Source of the DNA: Chryseobacterium sp. 52
Lineage (GTDB): Bacteria > Bacteroidota > Bacteroidia > Flavobacteriales > Weeksellaceae
NCBI RefSeq assembly: GCF_002754245.1
Contig: NZ_PEEX01000001.1
Location: 496,001 to 560,000 of the forward strand
Length of the DNA: 64,000 nt
Direction: 5' to 3'
In this document: one piece after another, positions 41,199 through 50,089 of the stretch
Layout of the letters: each line of letters opens with the position of its first letter
How positions within the stretch are numbered: the first letter of the stretch is position 1
Position numbers and translations under genes: made by a program
The notes under the pieces: model-generated
The model's input: the letters and a program-made list of their open reading frames with translations, nothing else
Told to the model about the DNA's origin: nothing
Databases searched by the model: none

Positions 41199-43394
41199 AT
41201 GTCAACTTTAAGATTCAAAGCGTTAGAAACTTTACCATTTAAGGACTTCAGAAGAGATAATTCTGTTGAGGTTCCCGGAAAACTGTCAGAATTATTCTGC
41301 CAGAATGTTTTCTCAGAGGAAACTATGAGAGCATATTTAACCAAGGAGGCATTCCAGTCTATTATGGATGCGATCAAAAAAGGAACTAAGATCCAGAGAC
41401 TTATTGCAGATCAGGTAGCAGTAGCTATGAAAGACTGGGCAATGAGCAAAGGAGCAACTCACTACACGCACTGGTTTCAACCTTTAACAGGAACGACTGC
41501 AGAAAAACACGATTCTTTCTTCACTCCAATCGAAGGGGGGAGAGCGATCGAAAGATTCAGCGGAAACCTGTTGATCCAGCAGGAGCCTGATGCTTCTTCT
41601 TTCCCGAACGGAGGAATCAGAAACACTTTCGAAGCAAGAGGCTATACAGCATGGGATCCTACTTCTCCTGCATTTATCATGGGTACTACTTTATGTATCC
41701 CTTCTATCTTTATTTCTTATACGGGAGAAACTTTAGATTACAAAGCCCCTCTTTTAAGAGCATTGAATGCTGTGGATGAAGCTGCAACCAATGTAATGCA
41801 GTATTTTGACAAAAACGTAACAAAAGTAACTCCTACCTTAGGATGGGAGCAAGAATATTTCTTAGTTGACTCAGCATTATACCAATCCCGTCCGGACCTT
41901 GTATTAACAGGGAAAACTTTATTAGGACATTCTCCTGCTAAAGGACAGCAATTGGACGACCACTATTTCGGTTCTATTCCTACAAGGGTAATGAACTTTA
42001 TGAAAGAGCTGGAAATCGAATGTATGAAATTGGGTATTCCTGTAACAACAAGACACAATGAGGTTGCCCCTAACCAGTTCGAACTTGCCCCGATGTTTGA
42101 AGAGGTGAATGTTGCTGTAGACCACAACTCTTTGTTGATGGATATCATGGCAAGAATTGCTCACAAACACCATTTCCATATTTTATTCCACGAAAAACCT
42201 TTCGCAGGAGTAAACGGAAGCGGAAAGCACAACAACTGGTCTTTAGCAACTGACACTGGCGAGAACTTATTAAGTCCTGGAAAGAATCCTAAGAAAAACT
42301 TACAGTTCTTAACGTTCTTCGTTAACACTATTAAAGCTGTTCACGAATATGCAGACCTTTTAAGAGCAAGTATTGCTTCTGCGAGCAACGACCACCGATT
42401 AGGTGCCAATGAAGCTCCACCGGCAATTATTTCTGTATTCATCGGAAGCCAATTGTTCCGAGTTCTTGAAGAACTGGAAAAAGTAACGGAAGGGAAACTT
42501 TCTCCGGACGAAAAAACAGATTTAAAATTAAATGTAGTTGGAAAGATTCCTGAAATTCTTTTAGATAACACTGACAGAAACAGAACTTCTCCATTTGCCT
42601 TTACCGGAAATAAATTTGAAATCAGAGCGGTAGGATCTTCTGCGAACTGTGCAGAGTCTATGACTGTAATGAACACAATCGCAGCGAAGCAGCTGATTGA
42701 TTTCAAAAAAGAAGTAGATGCACTTATCGAAACAGGATTGAAGAAAGACGAAGCGATCTTCAATGTATTAAGAGAGTACATCAAGCAGTGTAAAAACATC
42801 ATGTTTGAAGGTGACGGATATTCTGATGACTGGGCTAAGGAAGCTAAAAAGAGAGGTTTGAATAACTTAAAAACCACTCCGGAAGCTCTTAAACAGGAAA
42901 TGGATAAAAAATTCGTTGATCTTTATGAGGAAATCGGAGTATTTAACCACAGAGAGGTTGAAGCGAGAAACGAAATCAAATTAGAAAAATATTCTACAGT
43001 TATTGATATTGAAGCAAGAGTTTTAAGTGATATCGCAAGAAACCACATTATTCCTTCTGCCTTAAATTATCAGAACAGATTGATCGAGAACGTAAAAGGT
43101 CTTAAAGAAATATTCGGAGATAAAGAATTCAGAACACTGGCGAAAGAGCAAATGAGCCTGATCACTAACATCTCTGCAAATGTTTCCAAGATTAAATTAG
43201 GTGTTGAAGATCTTATTAAAGCAAGAGAAGCAGCAAAAGCTGTATCAAACAGTCAAAAGCAGGCAGAAACATACTGTAACAAAGTAAAACCTCTATTTGA
43301 TATTATCAGAGAAGCTTCTGATGATCTTGAAATGATGGTTGATGATGAACTTTGGCCAATGACTAAATATAGAGAAATGTTATTTACAAAATAA
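41199..43394 (+). CDS. glnN: Glutamine synthetase type III
   Basis: 731 residues, the large GSIII form typical of Bacteroidota, making glutamine from glutamate, ammonia and ATP. Seen: THYTHWFQPLTG near 86-97, EQEYF near 217 and VAPNQFELAPMFEEVN near 288-303 with the metal-binding glutamates, NGSGKHNNWSLATD near 340-353 and RNRTSPFAFTGNKFEIRAVGSS near 455-476. Stand-alone gene ending at a strong terminator. Confidence 0.96.
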   Translation: MSTLRFKALETLPFKDFRRDNSVEVPGKLSELFCQNVFSEETMRAYLTKEAFQSIMDAIKKGTKIQRLIADQVAVAMKDWAMSKGATHYTHWFQPLTGTTAEKHDSFFTPIEGGRAIERFSGNLLIQQEPDASSFPNGGIRNTFEARGYTAWDPTSPAFIMGTTLCIPSIFISYTGETLDYKAPLLRALNAVDEAATNVMQYFDKNVTKVTPTLGWEQEYFLVDSALYQSRPDLVLTGKTLLGHSPAKGQQLDDHYFGSIPTRVMNFMKELEIECMKLGIPVTTRHNEVAPNQFELAPMFEEVNVAVDHNSLLMDIMARIAHKHHFHILFHEKPFAGVNGSGKHNNWSLATDTGENLLSPGKNPKKNLQFLTFFVNTIKAVHEYADLLRASIASASNDHRLGANEAPPAIISVFIGSQLFRVLEELEKVTEGKLSPDEKTDLKLNVVGKIPEILLDNTDRNRTSPFAFTGNKFEIRAVGSSANCAESMTVMNTIAAKQLIDFKKEVDALIETGLKKDEAIFNVLREYIKQCKNIMFEGDGYSDDWAKEAKKRGLNNLKTTPEALKQEMDKKFVDLYEEIGVFNHREVEARNEIKLEKYSTVIDIEARVLSDIARNHIIPSALNYQNRLIENVKGLKEIFGDKEFRTLAKEQMSLITNISANVSKIKLGVEDLIKAREAAKAVSNSQKQAETYCNKVKPLFDIIREASDDLEMMVDDELWPMTKYREMLFTK

Positions 43395-43420
43395 CATCTG
43401 TAAAGTTCCATATTAGTTAA

Positions 43421-43450
43421 GCTCCCCGGTTTTTCCGGGGAGTTTTTTGT
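43421..43450 (+). terminator. Glutamine synthetase terminator
   Basis: CTCCCCGG (43423-43430) pairs with CCGGGGAG (43436-43443), followed by TTTTTT. Confidence 0.9.
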
Positions 43451-43732
43451 GTTTTATTAACAGCCTTGAAAATTAGAGTTTTAAATGAAGAGCTCCGATA
43501 AATAAAGGAATCGCTATTTATTTTGTTAAAGAATCTTAATAAAAAAAACCGCATACTCACCAAAAATAGGCGGTTGCGGTTTGTTTTTCTTTAACATACT
43601 TTAATAATATGTTAAAATGTGTTAAATAAAGAACCTGACAATAATCATATCAAGGGTCTTTTACTTGGAATCTCTACTTTTGTATTGCTTTTGAAAATAA
43701 ATATTCCTTTTAACACGGATAATCAAATATAT
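43451..43732. other. Intergenic region with an orphan terminator and an inverted repeat
   Basis: No gene is supported. AAACCGCA (43546-43553) pairs with TGCGGTTT (43575-43582) and is followed by GTTTTTCTTT, a terminator-like element with no coding gene directly upstream. TTTAACATA (43590-43598) and TATGTTAAA (43608-43616) form a perfect 9-bp inverted repeat, operator-like, about 117 bp before the NlpC/P60 gene. Confidence 0.5.
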
Positions 43733-44443
43733 ATGAAGAAAAGAGTTTTGTTTTATTTAGTTGCTTTAGTGTCTACAGTTTCAGTTCAATCATGTGCTAC
43801 AAATTATGTAGTTTCACAACCAGCAACTTACGCTAAAGAATACAAAACAGATGCCAAACTAGCTTCTCTTGACAACAAGAAAATGGAGCAGGATAAGCAG
43901 AAACTTATCAATTCTTTTCTAGCGGAAAAGGCAGCATCTATAGCGAACGCTAAAAAAGCTATCAAGAATTCTGAGATTGCCAAGGCAGTCAAATACAATA
44001 AAACGATCGATAATATCCTAACAGAAGCTGAAACATACCTGGGAACTCCTTACAGATACGGAGGAATGACAAGAAGAGGTATTGATTGTTCAGCTTTCGT
44101 TCTTTCTGTATTCGGGGCAGCAGCAGGGCTTAGCTTACCAAGAGTAGCAGCTTCTCAGGCTCAGGAGGGTGAAAGTATTGAAAAAGGAGACCTTCAGAAA
44201 GGAGACCTGATCTTCTTTTCACACGGAAGAAGAATCTCTCATGTAGGTATCGTAGAAAGTGTAACTGAAGAAGGTGAAATTAAATTCATTCATGCAGCCA
44301 CTTCTAAAGGGGTAATGATCTCATCGCTGAATGATTCTTACTGGGGACCAAAATTCAGGTTTGCAAAAAGAGTGATCAACGAGAACGGAGATGCTTATAA
44401 CAACCTAGCTTCTTCTACTCCATCCACAGCGACAAGTTTTTAA
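43733..44443 (+). CDS. NlpC/P60-family lipoprotein (peptidoglycan endopeptidase)
   Basis: 236 residues from the ATG at 43733, which begins a lipoprotein signal (MKKRVLFYLVALVSTVSVQSC, with Cys21 as the likely lipidated residue). A lysine/alanine-rich linker runs to about 95, then the NlpC/P60 domain with catalytic Cys119 (GIDCSAFV), His170 (RISHVGIV) and His187 (FIHAAT). It cuts peptidoglycan stem peptides at the outer membrane or periplasm. A longer upstream frame is rejected because it lacks a signal. Confidence 0.93.
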   Translation: MKKRVLFYLVALVSTVSVQSCATNYVVSQPATYAKEYKTDAKLASLDNKKMEQDKQKLINSFLAEKAASIANAKKAIKNSEIAKAVKYNKTIDNILTEAETYLGTPYRYGGMTRRGIDCSAFVLSVFGAAAGLSLPRVAASQAQEGESIEKGDLQKGDLIFFSHGRRISHVGIVESVTEEGEIKFIHAATSKGVMISSLNDSYWGPKFRFAKRVINENGDAYNNLASSTPSTATSF

Positions 44444-44468
44444 TATTAAATAATTGATTTAAATAATG

Positions 44469-44498
44469 AAGCCATCAGATATCTGATGGCTTTTTTAT
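44469..44498 (+). terminator. NlpC/P60 gene terminator
   Basis: GCCATCAGAT and ATCTGATGGC (44471-44490) form a perfect hairpin followed by TTTTTT. Confidence 0.9.
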
Positions 44499-44603
44499 TT
44501 TCCCCCGGAATGATTGAACTGATAATGAGTTGTCAGTGTTTCTAAAAATTGTTATTTAGTTTTATAAATGGAATTTCTATATGGAGATAAGTTCTAAATA
44601 CAA

Positions 44604-44623
44604 AGGCGGGTTAAAACCCGCCT
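44604..44623 (+). repeat. GC-rich hairpin repeat, copy 1
   Basis: AGGCGGGTTAAAACCCGCCT folds on itself and is followed by CTATTGAATT. Confidence 0.7.
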
Positions 44624-44708
44624 CTATTGAATTATTTGAGGGTAGATTTCAGAATAAAGGTATGGACGAACTATGGTTCTTTGCCTAAGCCATCTACACA
44701 AATATAGG

Positions 44709-44728
44709 AGGCAGGCTTTAGCCCGCCT
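44709..44728 (+). repeat. GC-rich hairpin repeat, copy 2
   Basis: AGGCAGGCTTTAGCCCGCCT, a near copy of the 44604 hairpin (one mismatch in the stem), again followed by CTATTGAATT. Confidence 0.7.
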
Positions 44729-44801
44729 CTATTGAATTTTTAATCAGATAAACAGAAGAGGTTTTTATGACCTCAATTATTTCGCCTCTACTATACAGTT
44801 T

Positions 44802-45380
44802 TTAATTCCTGTCAATTTCAATATCCAGTTTGTAAAGAAGCCCATGCACTTCGGAAAGGGAAAAATTAGCCTTTTTAAGACGATTTACGGAAGGATCTAT
44901 GGAATAACTGAAGGAAGTTCGGAAATCAGATTTTTCAAGGTTTGTACGGTCGAAAATGGCACCGGAAAGATCACAATTCACAAATACTGAATTGGACAGG
45001 TCGCATTCCGTAAAATCAGTTTCAATTAATTTTGAATTTCTGAATACGGTCTTTTTAACTGAAGTACTGTAAAAAACAGAATTATTAAGCAAACATCCTT
45101 CAAAGGTAAACGAAAGACCGAAGTCATTACAGTCGCTGAACTGAAGCCCGAACATTTTACATTCTTTAAAATGAACACTGCGAAAGGCAGTTCTGATCAA
45201 TTTCGTCATGCTTAGATTACATCCCGTAAACTCACAGTCTGTAAAACTGAAACCGGAAAGGTCACCATATTCAAAGCTGCAGTTTCTGAATGTACAGTTT
45301 TCGTATTCGCCTTTTTCCAAAGACTGTTCGGTAAAATTGATGTTTTGAAAGTCTTGATCCAGGAGATATACATCCTTCAT
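44802..45380 (-). CDS. Pentapeptide-repeat protein
   Basis: 192 residues, no signal peptide. Repeats with a central Phe or Leu (A/C/S-x-F/L-x-x type) run through almost the whole chain: YENCTFRNCSFEYGDLSGFSFTDCEFTGCNLSMTKL and later FTECDLSNSVFVNCDLSGAIFDRTNLEKSDF. This forms a right-handed quadrilateral beta-helix. Some members protect DNA gyrase (Qnr/MfpA), but many have unknown roles. Single gene. Confidence 0.92.
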   Translation of the reverse strand: MKDVYLLDQDFQNINFTEQSLEKGEYENCTFRNCSFEYGDLSGFSFTDCEFTGCNLSMTKLIRTAFRSVHFKECKMFGLQFSDCNDFGLSFTFEGCLLNNSVFYSTSVKKTVFRNSKLIETDFTECDLSNSVFVNCDLSGAIFDRTNLEKSDFRTSFSYSIDPSVNRLKKANFSLSEVHGLLYKLDIEIDRN

Positions 45381-45478
45381 AAACTTGATATTTATTTTAG
45401 GCGAGTGTTTTAATTTTCGCGCAGCGTTTTGTAGATGTTTTTTAAGAAACTTCCGACTTCGTATCTTTAATCAACAGT

Positions 45479-46708
45479 TTACACCAAGCTATTCTTATCT
45501 GAATAATTGAGTTTAAAGAAAATAAACGTCATGATAGAAAAGGCCAGCAATGAGCTCCCTCCATAACTGAAATAAGGAAGCGGAATCCCTACAGTTGGGA
45601 AAAGTCCCATAACCATCCCTAAATTGATGGTAAAGTGCAACATCAGGATAGAAGCAAAGCAATACCCGAATACGCGGTTAAAGGTCGATTTCTGCTTTTC
45701 TGCAAGATAATAGATCCTACCGATATAGACCATATAGCACAAGACCAGAACGGCACTCCCTATAAAGCCCCATTCTTCACCTACTGTACAGAATATATAG
45801 TCGGTTTCCTGCTCCGGAACGAATTTTCCCTGCGTTACAGATCCCTCACGGTATCCTTTCCCCAGCATTCCACCTGATCCGATGGCTGTTTTTGAATATA
45901 ATAAGTTATACCCTGAGGTATCTCTAAATGCTTTTTCACCTTTATAAAGAACTTCTATCCTTTCTCTCTGGTGCTTTGGAAGCTTTTCTAAAATAGATGG
46001 GGAGGCAAAGGCCAAACCACACAATAACAGAATAGATCCGGCAATACTTCCGATGGAAATGACATTCCATGACATTTTATAGTAGTTCAGGGCAATCCAA
46101 CCTCCTGTAATTAACACAATAGCCCCAACCACATAAAGAGGATCTATAGCCAAAGAAATAAGGAAAACGCCTGCAAAAAGGAATCCGACACCGAAAAGCA
46201 AACCACTTAGTCCTTCTCTGTATAATGCTATAAAAAACGCTGTAAAAACCAGCAAGGAACCTACATCAGGAATTGCCAGTACAACAACTGCCGGAATTCC
46301 TATAATAGCCAATATCGTTAATAGAGATTTTCTGTTACTTAAATTAAAATCAGGCCCTGACACATAGTTTGCTACCATAAGCGCCGTTCCAATTTTCGCA
46401 AATTCTACAGGCTGCATGGTAAAACTTCCAAATTTATACCAGTTTTTCTGGCCCAGAATCTCCTTTCCAAAAGGGAAAAGACCAATAAGAAGCAAAACGC
46501 CGCCGATATAAAAAATACCTGCCATGTTTTCAAAGAATTTACTTCTGCTAAAAAAAATCAACAGCCCTACAAACACAGAAATACCGAAAAAAACCAACTG
46601 CTTTTCTCCTAATTTCTGATCAACACTGTAGATATTCGCAATCGCAAAAATACAAAGCAGGAAATACAGTCCGAGACCTAGTTTATCTATTCCTTCTGCC
46701 CACTTCAT
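45479..46708 (-). CDS. rodA: Rod shape-determining protein RodA (SEDS glycosyltransferase)
   Basis: 409 residues, about ten membrane helices. SEDS motifs are visible: FGSFTMQPVEFAKIG near 91-105, a loop with RDTSGYNLLYSKTAIGSGGMLGKGYREGSVTQGKFVPEQETDYIF near 261-306 and the C-terminal FPTVGIPLPYFSYGGSSLLAFS near 372-393. It polymerises lipid II glycan for side-wall growth with its partner PBP2. Its ATG overlaps the mrdA stop by 4 bp. Last gene of the mre operon. Confidence 0.96.
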   Translation of the reverse strand: MKWAEGIDKLGLGLYFLLCIFAIANIYSVDQKLGEKQLVFFGISVFVGLLIFFSRSKFFENMAGIFYIGGVLLLIGLFPFGKEILGQKNWYKFGSFTMQPVEFAKIGTALMVANYVSGPDFNLSNRKSLLTILAIIGIPAVVVLAIPDVGSLLVFTAFFIALYREGLSGLLFGVGFLFAGVFLISLAIDPLYVVGAIVLITGGWIALNYYKMSWNVISIGSIAGSILLLCGLAFASPSILEKLPKHQRERIEVLYKGEKAFRDTSGYNLLYSKTAIGSGGMLGKGYREGSVTQGKFVPEQETDYIFCTVGEEWGFIGSAVLVLCYMVYIGRIYYLAEKQKSTFNRVFGYCFASILMLHFTINLGMVMGLFPTVGIPLPYFSYGGSSLLAFSIMTFIFFKLNYSDKNSLV

Positions 46709-48711
46709 TGCTTTATGTTTTTAGAGTTACCCTTTGTTTCTTCGTCTATTTTTTTCTGAAGCTTTGCTTTCTGCAATTTGATAAAATTCAGACTGTCCTG
46801 TTTTCTTTTTAGTTTAACAGAATCTTCTTTAGGATCTTTGTACAATCCTTTACGTTTCAGATCCGCCACCCATTGTCTTTTGTATTCAGGCATGAAGCTG
46901 GCACCGGTCATTTTCTTGTAAAGATTTTCTCTTTTCAGATCTCCGGTAATATATTTTTCAGCGATTACCGTACAGGCAGGACCTGCCCATGTTGCACCAA
47001 ACCCGGCATGCTCCATTACTGCAGCTACAACAATTCTAGGTTTGTCAGCCGGAGCAATTAAAACAAAGATTGAGTTATCTTTTCCTTGAGGAACCTGTGC
47101 AGTCCCTGTTTTTGCCAACTGGGTAAAATCGTTGGACTTTAAACTTCTTGCCGTACCTCTTAACACCACAGCCTCCATCCCTTTCAGGACCGGTTCGAAG
47201 TGTTTAGCGTCTACAAGGGTTTTATGTTTTGTTTTAAATCTCTCATCAGGATTAGGCTTTCCGTCAATAGATTTGACGATATGAGGGGTATAGAACCAAC
47301 CTTTATTAGCAATAGCAGCAACATAATTGGCGAGCTGAAGTGGGGTCACCAAAACATCTCCCTGCCCCATTCCGTTGAAGATAGAACCATTCATCGTATA
47401 GGCAGAGCTCCAGTCTTTTTTACCGCTTCTTTTTTCGTAAAATTTACCTGTAGGAATTCTCCCCGGCGAACCTACAGCAATATCATTATTCAGGAATTCA
47501 CCCACCCCAAAGCTGCTCATGATTTTTTTCCATTCATCAACCCCTTTGGAAGGATCTCCCGGATATTTATTCATGATCGCTATATAAGCATGAGAAAAAT
47601 AACAGTTACTTGAAACCTGAATAGATGGAATCAGAGGCTCAGCTCCTCCATGTCCTTTAATTCTTAATCCTCTGTAATAAAACCCGCCACCACAAGGGAA
47701 AATCGTATTTTCATCCATTACCCCCATCTGCATTCCTGCCAGAGCAGTGAGCAATTTGAAAGTAGAACCGGGAGGATAGGCAGCCTGAACCGATCTGTCA
47801 AATGTTGGTTTATTTTCGTACAGGGTATCTTTAGACAGTGCATAAAGATTTTTAGATTTATAAGGTCCTGTAAATAAATTAGGGTCAATATCCGGACCTG
47901 TTGCCATGGTCAGAATTTCACCATTATTAGGGTCAATGGCTACAATAGCTCCATGCTTGCCAACAAGCATTTCTTCGGCCATTCTTTGAAGATCGTAGTC
48001 AATGGTTAAAGTAATATCTTTTCCGGTAATAACATCTTTGTCTAATGTCCCGTTTTTATAAGATCCAATATTTCGAAGTCTGATATCCTTTTGGATATAC
48101 TTGATGCCTTTTACACCGCGAAGTTCTTTTTCGTAAGATTTTTCAACGCCTGTTTTACCGATAAAGTCTCCCGGAAGATAATAGACTGAGTCTTTTTTTA
48201 TTTCTCTTTCATTAACTTCACTGGTATACCCCAAAAGGTTTCCGGAAGTTCCCACTTCATACTGGCGCTGAGGTCTGGACACAATACTGAATGCAGGATA
48301 TTTGAAAATAATCTCCTGGACTCTGGCAATATCTTCTCTGCTGAGGTCCTTCAGAAAGGTCATAGGAGTCAGCTTTGAATAGTATTTTTCTTTCTTAATG
48401 ACATCAATTCTTTTGATAAAATCAGCTTTATTGATCTGCATAAGGTTGCAGAAGCCTAAAGTATCAAAATCAGGTTTCATTAAGGCCTGCGTAAAAGAGA
48501 TCTCATAAGCAGGCTGGTTCCCTACCAGGATTTTTCCGTTCCTATCGAAAACAACGCCTCTCTGCGGAATAACATATTCTGTTTTAATAGATGTGTTGGC
48601 TGCATTTAAAGCATATCGATCTGTAAATAGCTGTAAATAAGCAAGCCTCACCACAAAAATAAGTGCGATGACAACAAGGGCGGAAAAGATTTTTAAATAA
48701 CGTGTGTTCAA
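46705..48711 (-). CDS. mrdA: Penicillin-binding protein 2
   Basis: 668 residues. An N-terminal membrane anchor (8-28) is followed by the PBP dimerisation domain and a transpeptidase domain with SxxK in PPGSTFKLL near 316, SSN in VSSNCYF near 370 and KTG in LAKTGTAQVPQG near 538. A C-terminal tail of about 50 residues is lysine-rich and charged. Cross-links side-wall peptidoglycan with RodA. Overlaps mreD and rodA by 4 bp each. Confidence 0.96.
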   Translation of the reverse strand: MNTRYLKIFSALVVIALIFVVRLAYLQLFTDRYALNAANTSIKTEYVIPQRGVVFDRNGKILVGNQPAYEISFTQALMKPDFDTLGFCNLMQINKADFIKRIDVIKKEKYYSKLTPMTFLKDLSREDIARVQEIIFKYPAFSIVSRPQRQYEVGTSGNLLGYTSEVNEREIKKDSVYYLPGDFIGKTGVEKSYEKELRGVKGIKYIQKDIRLRNIGSYKNGTLDKDVITGKDITLTIDYDLQRMAEEMLVGKHGAIVAIDPNNGEILTMATGPDIDPNLFTGPYKSKNLYALSKDTLYENKPTFDRSVQAAYPPGSTFKLLTALAGMQMGVMDENTIFPCGGGFYYRGLRIKGHGGAEPLIPSIQVSSNCYFSHAYIAIMNKYPGDPSKGVDEWKKIMSSFGVGEFLNNDIAVGSPGRIPTGKFYEKRSGKKDWSSAYTMNGSIFNGMGQGDVLVTPLQLANYVAAIANKGWFYTPHIVKSIDGKPNPDERFKTKHKTLVDAKHFEPVLKGMEAVVLRGTARSLKSNDFTQLAKTGTAQVPQGKDNSIFVLIAPADKPRIVVAAVMEHAGFGATWAGPACTVIAEKYITGDLKRENLYKKMTGASFMPEYKRQWVADLKRKGLYKDPKEDSVKLKRKQDSLNFIKLQKAKLQKKIDEETKGNSKNIKQ

Positions 48712-49214
48712 ACTTTTTGTTTGATTTTAAATATTAATGCGTAAACAACGATAAATATAAAGGAAATTATACTTGTTATCACTACATTAAGTAATATTTC
48801 AAAAAATCGGCTAAATTTAAAAAATTCAATGTACTGCACTAAAAGCTGGTGCAGAAAGATACTTGAAAACAGAAACAGCAAAAACTGCGCCCACTGAAGG
48901 GACTGAAAAGAGAAAAAGTCTGTTGAAGTATCTGTTGAAGTCCTGAAAATCAATGTTCTGAAATAAGCGATCAATGTGGTTGCAAAAGCATTAATCCCCC
49001 ATGAGAAGAGGAATGCGTCTACAGAAAGCCCTATTAAAAAGCTCAATGCTAAAAATTGATATTTATTTCTGAAGAAAGGATAGAACATGACAAATACAGG
49101 ATAGAGTACCGGTGTGTACTTTCCGAAAATGGTGATCCTGTTCAGTACAAAAATCTGTAGTGCCACCAAAAAGATCATGATCAATATGTCGGTAAATAAT
49201 GTCCTGCTAATCAT
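48708..49214 (-). CDS. mreD: Rod shape-determining protein MreD
   Basis: 168 residues, five or six hydrophobic segments (ILIMIFLVALQIFVLN, YTPVLYPVFVMFYPF, FLALSFLIGLSVDAFLF). MreD-type GLSVDAF-like motif near 60. Inner-membrane partner of MreC; poor sequence conservation makes position in the operon the main evidence. Overlaps mreC by 8 bp. Confidence 0.9.
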   Translation of the reverse strand: MISRTLFTDILIMIFLVALQIFVLNRITIFGKYTPVLYPVFVMFYPFFRNKYQFLALSFLIGLSVDAFLFSWGINAFATTLIAYFRTLIFRTSTDTSTDFFSFQSLQWAQFLLFLFSSIFLHQLLVQYIEFFKFSRFFEILLNVVITSIISFIFIVVYALIFKIKQKV

Positions 49215-50061
49215 TTTCTTTTTTTATTACGGTCTGCAAGGTATCCTGAATTCTCTGCACTTCGGCTTTTTTAAGGTTTTTCACCACAAACACTTTGCTC
49301 AAAGCTCCCATTCTCTCACTCAGTTCCACTGAGATGTCCCAGAAACCTGTTTTATTGTCTACAGAATATCCTGCGATGGTACCAATCATTACGCCTTTAG
49401 GAAAAATCGCTGACTTCCCGTCTGTAACAACGGTATCACCCACTTTTAAGGCAACGTATTTAGGAATGTCTGCAAGATGCATCACTCTTGAATTGTCACC
49501 GTTCCATGTTAACGTTCCGAAATATCCGGAATTTTTCAATGACGCATTAATTCTGATTTTATTAACACTCAGAACAGACTGAACCAAAGCGTAACTGTCT
49601 GTAGAGTTGATTACAATCCCTGCAATTCCTTTAGGTGCCATTACGCCCATCTGAGGAAAAACACCGTCTCTGCGGCCACGATTGATTGTAAAGTAGTTAT
49701 TTCTTCTGTTGATACTGTTAAATACGATCTCACCGTCTACAAAAGTGTAGATCTGACCGCCACCTAACGTATCATGAACTTTTTTGAATACAGGATTCGC
49801 CCCCCCTTCTTTCCCATAAAGCTGGGTCATGAGAGACTTGTTCTGTGCCACAAGATCTTCATTGATCTGTTTCAGTTTCAGATATGAAACTCCTTCATCA
49901 ATATACCCTGAAATCCATGAATTCAGCGCAGCCGACTGGCCAGCTACCCATGATTTCTGCATGACGTTTTTAGAGAATATCAGAACCAAAGCAACAATCT
50001 GCAGGAATATAAAGAAGACAAAAAGAGCGTTCTTCGAAAATAATCTCAGCAAAAATCCCAT
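49207..50061 (-). CDS. mreC: Rod shape-determining protein MreC
   Basis: 284 residues. One membrane helix (12-32), a coiled coil near 60-85 (YLKLKQINEDLVAQNKSLMTQLYG), then the two beta domains of MreC (GEIVFNSINRRNNYFTINRGRRDGVFPQMGVMAPKGIAG... KVGDTVVTDGKSAIFPKGVMIGTI). Periplasmic scaffold for PBP2 and RodA. Confidence 0.95.
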   Translation of the reverse strand: MGFLLRLFSKNALFVFFIFLQIVALVLIFSKNVMQKSWVAGQSAALNSWISGYIDEGVSYLKLKQINEDLVAQNKSLMTQLYGKEGGANPVFKKVHDTLGGGQIYTFVDGEIVFNSINRRNNYFTINRGRRDGVFPQMGVMAPKGIAGIVINSTDSYALVQSVLSVNKIRINASLKNSGYFGTLTWNGDNSRVMHLADIPKYVALKVGDTVVTDGKSAIFPKGVMIGTIAGYSVDNKTGFWDISVELSERMGALSKVFVVKNLKKAEVQRIQDTLQTVIKKEND

Positions 50062-50089
50062 TCAGATATATAGTCGTAAAAAGTTAAAA

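Larger units (their letters stand above)
44499..44801. other. Intergenic region with two hairpin repeats
   Basis: No gene is supported. It contains two related GC-rich hairpins (44604-44623 and 44709-44728), each followed by CTATTGAATT; the rest is featureless AT-rich sequence. Confidence 0.55.

Noticed and set aside
43619-43732. Longer start for the NlpC/P60 lipoprotein
   Set aside because: It would bury the lipoprotein signal peptide; the ATG at 43733 begins it.
44581-44688. 35-codon ORF (starting MEISSKYKGG) in the intergenic region
   Set aside because: It runs through a hairpin repeat and lacks promoter box and terminator; likely chance.
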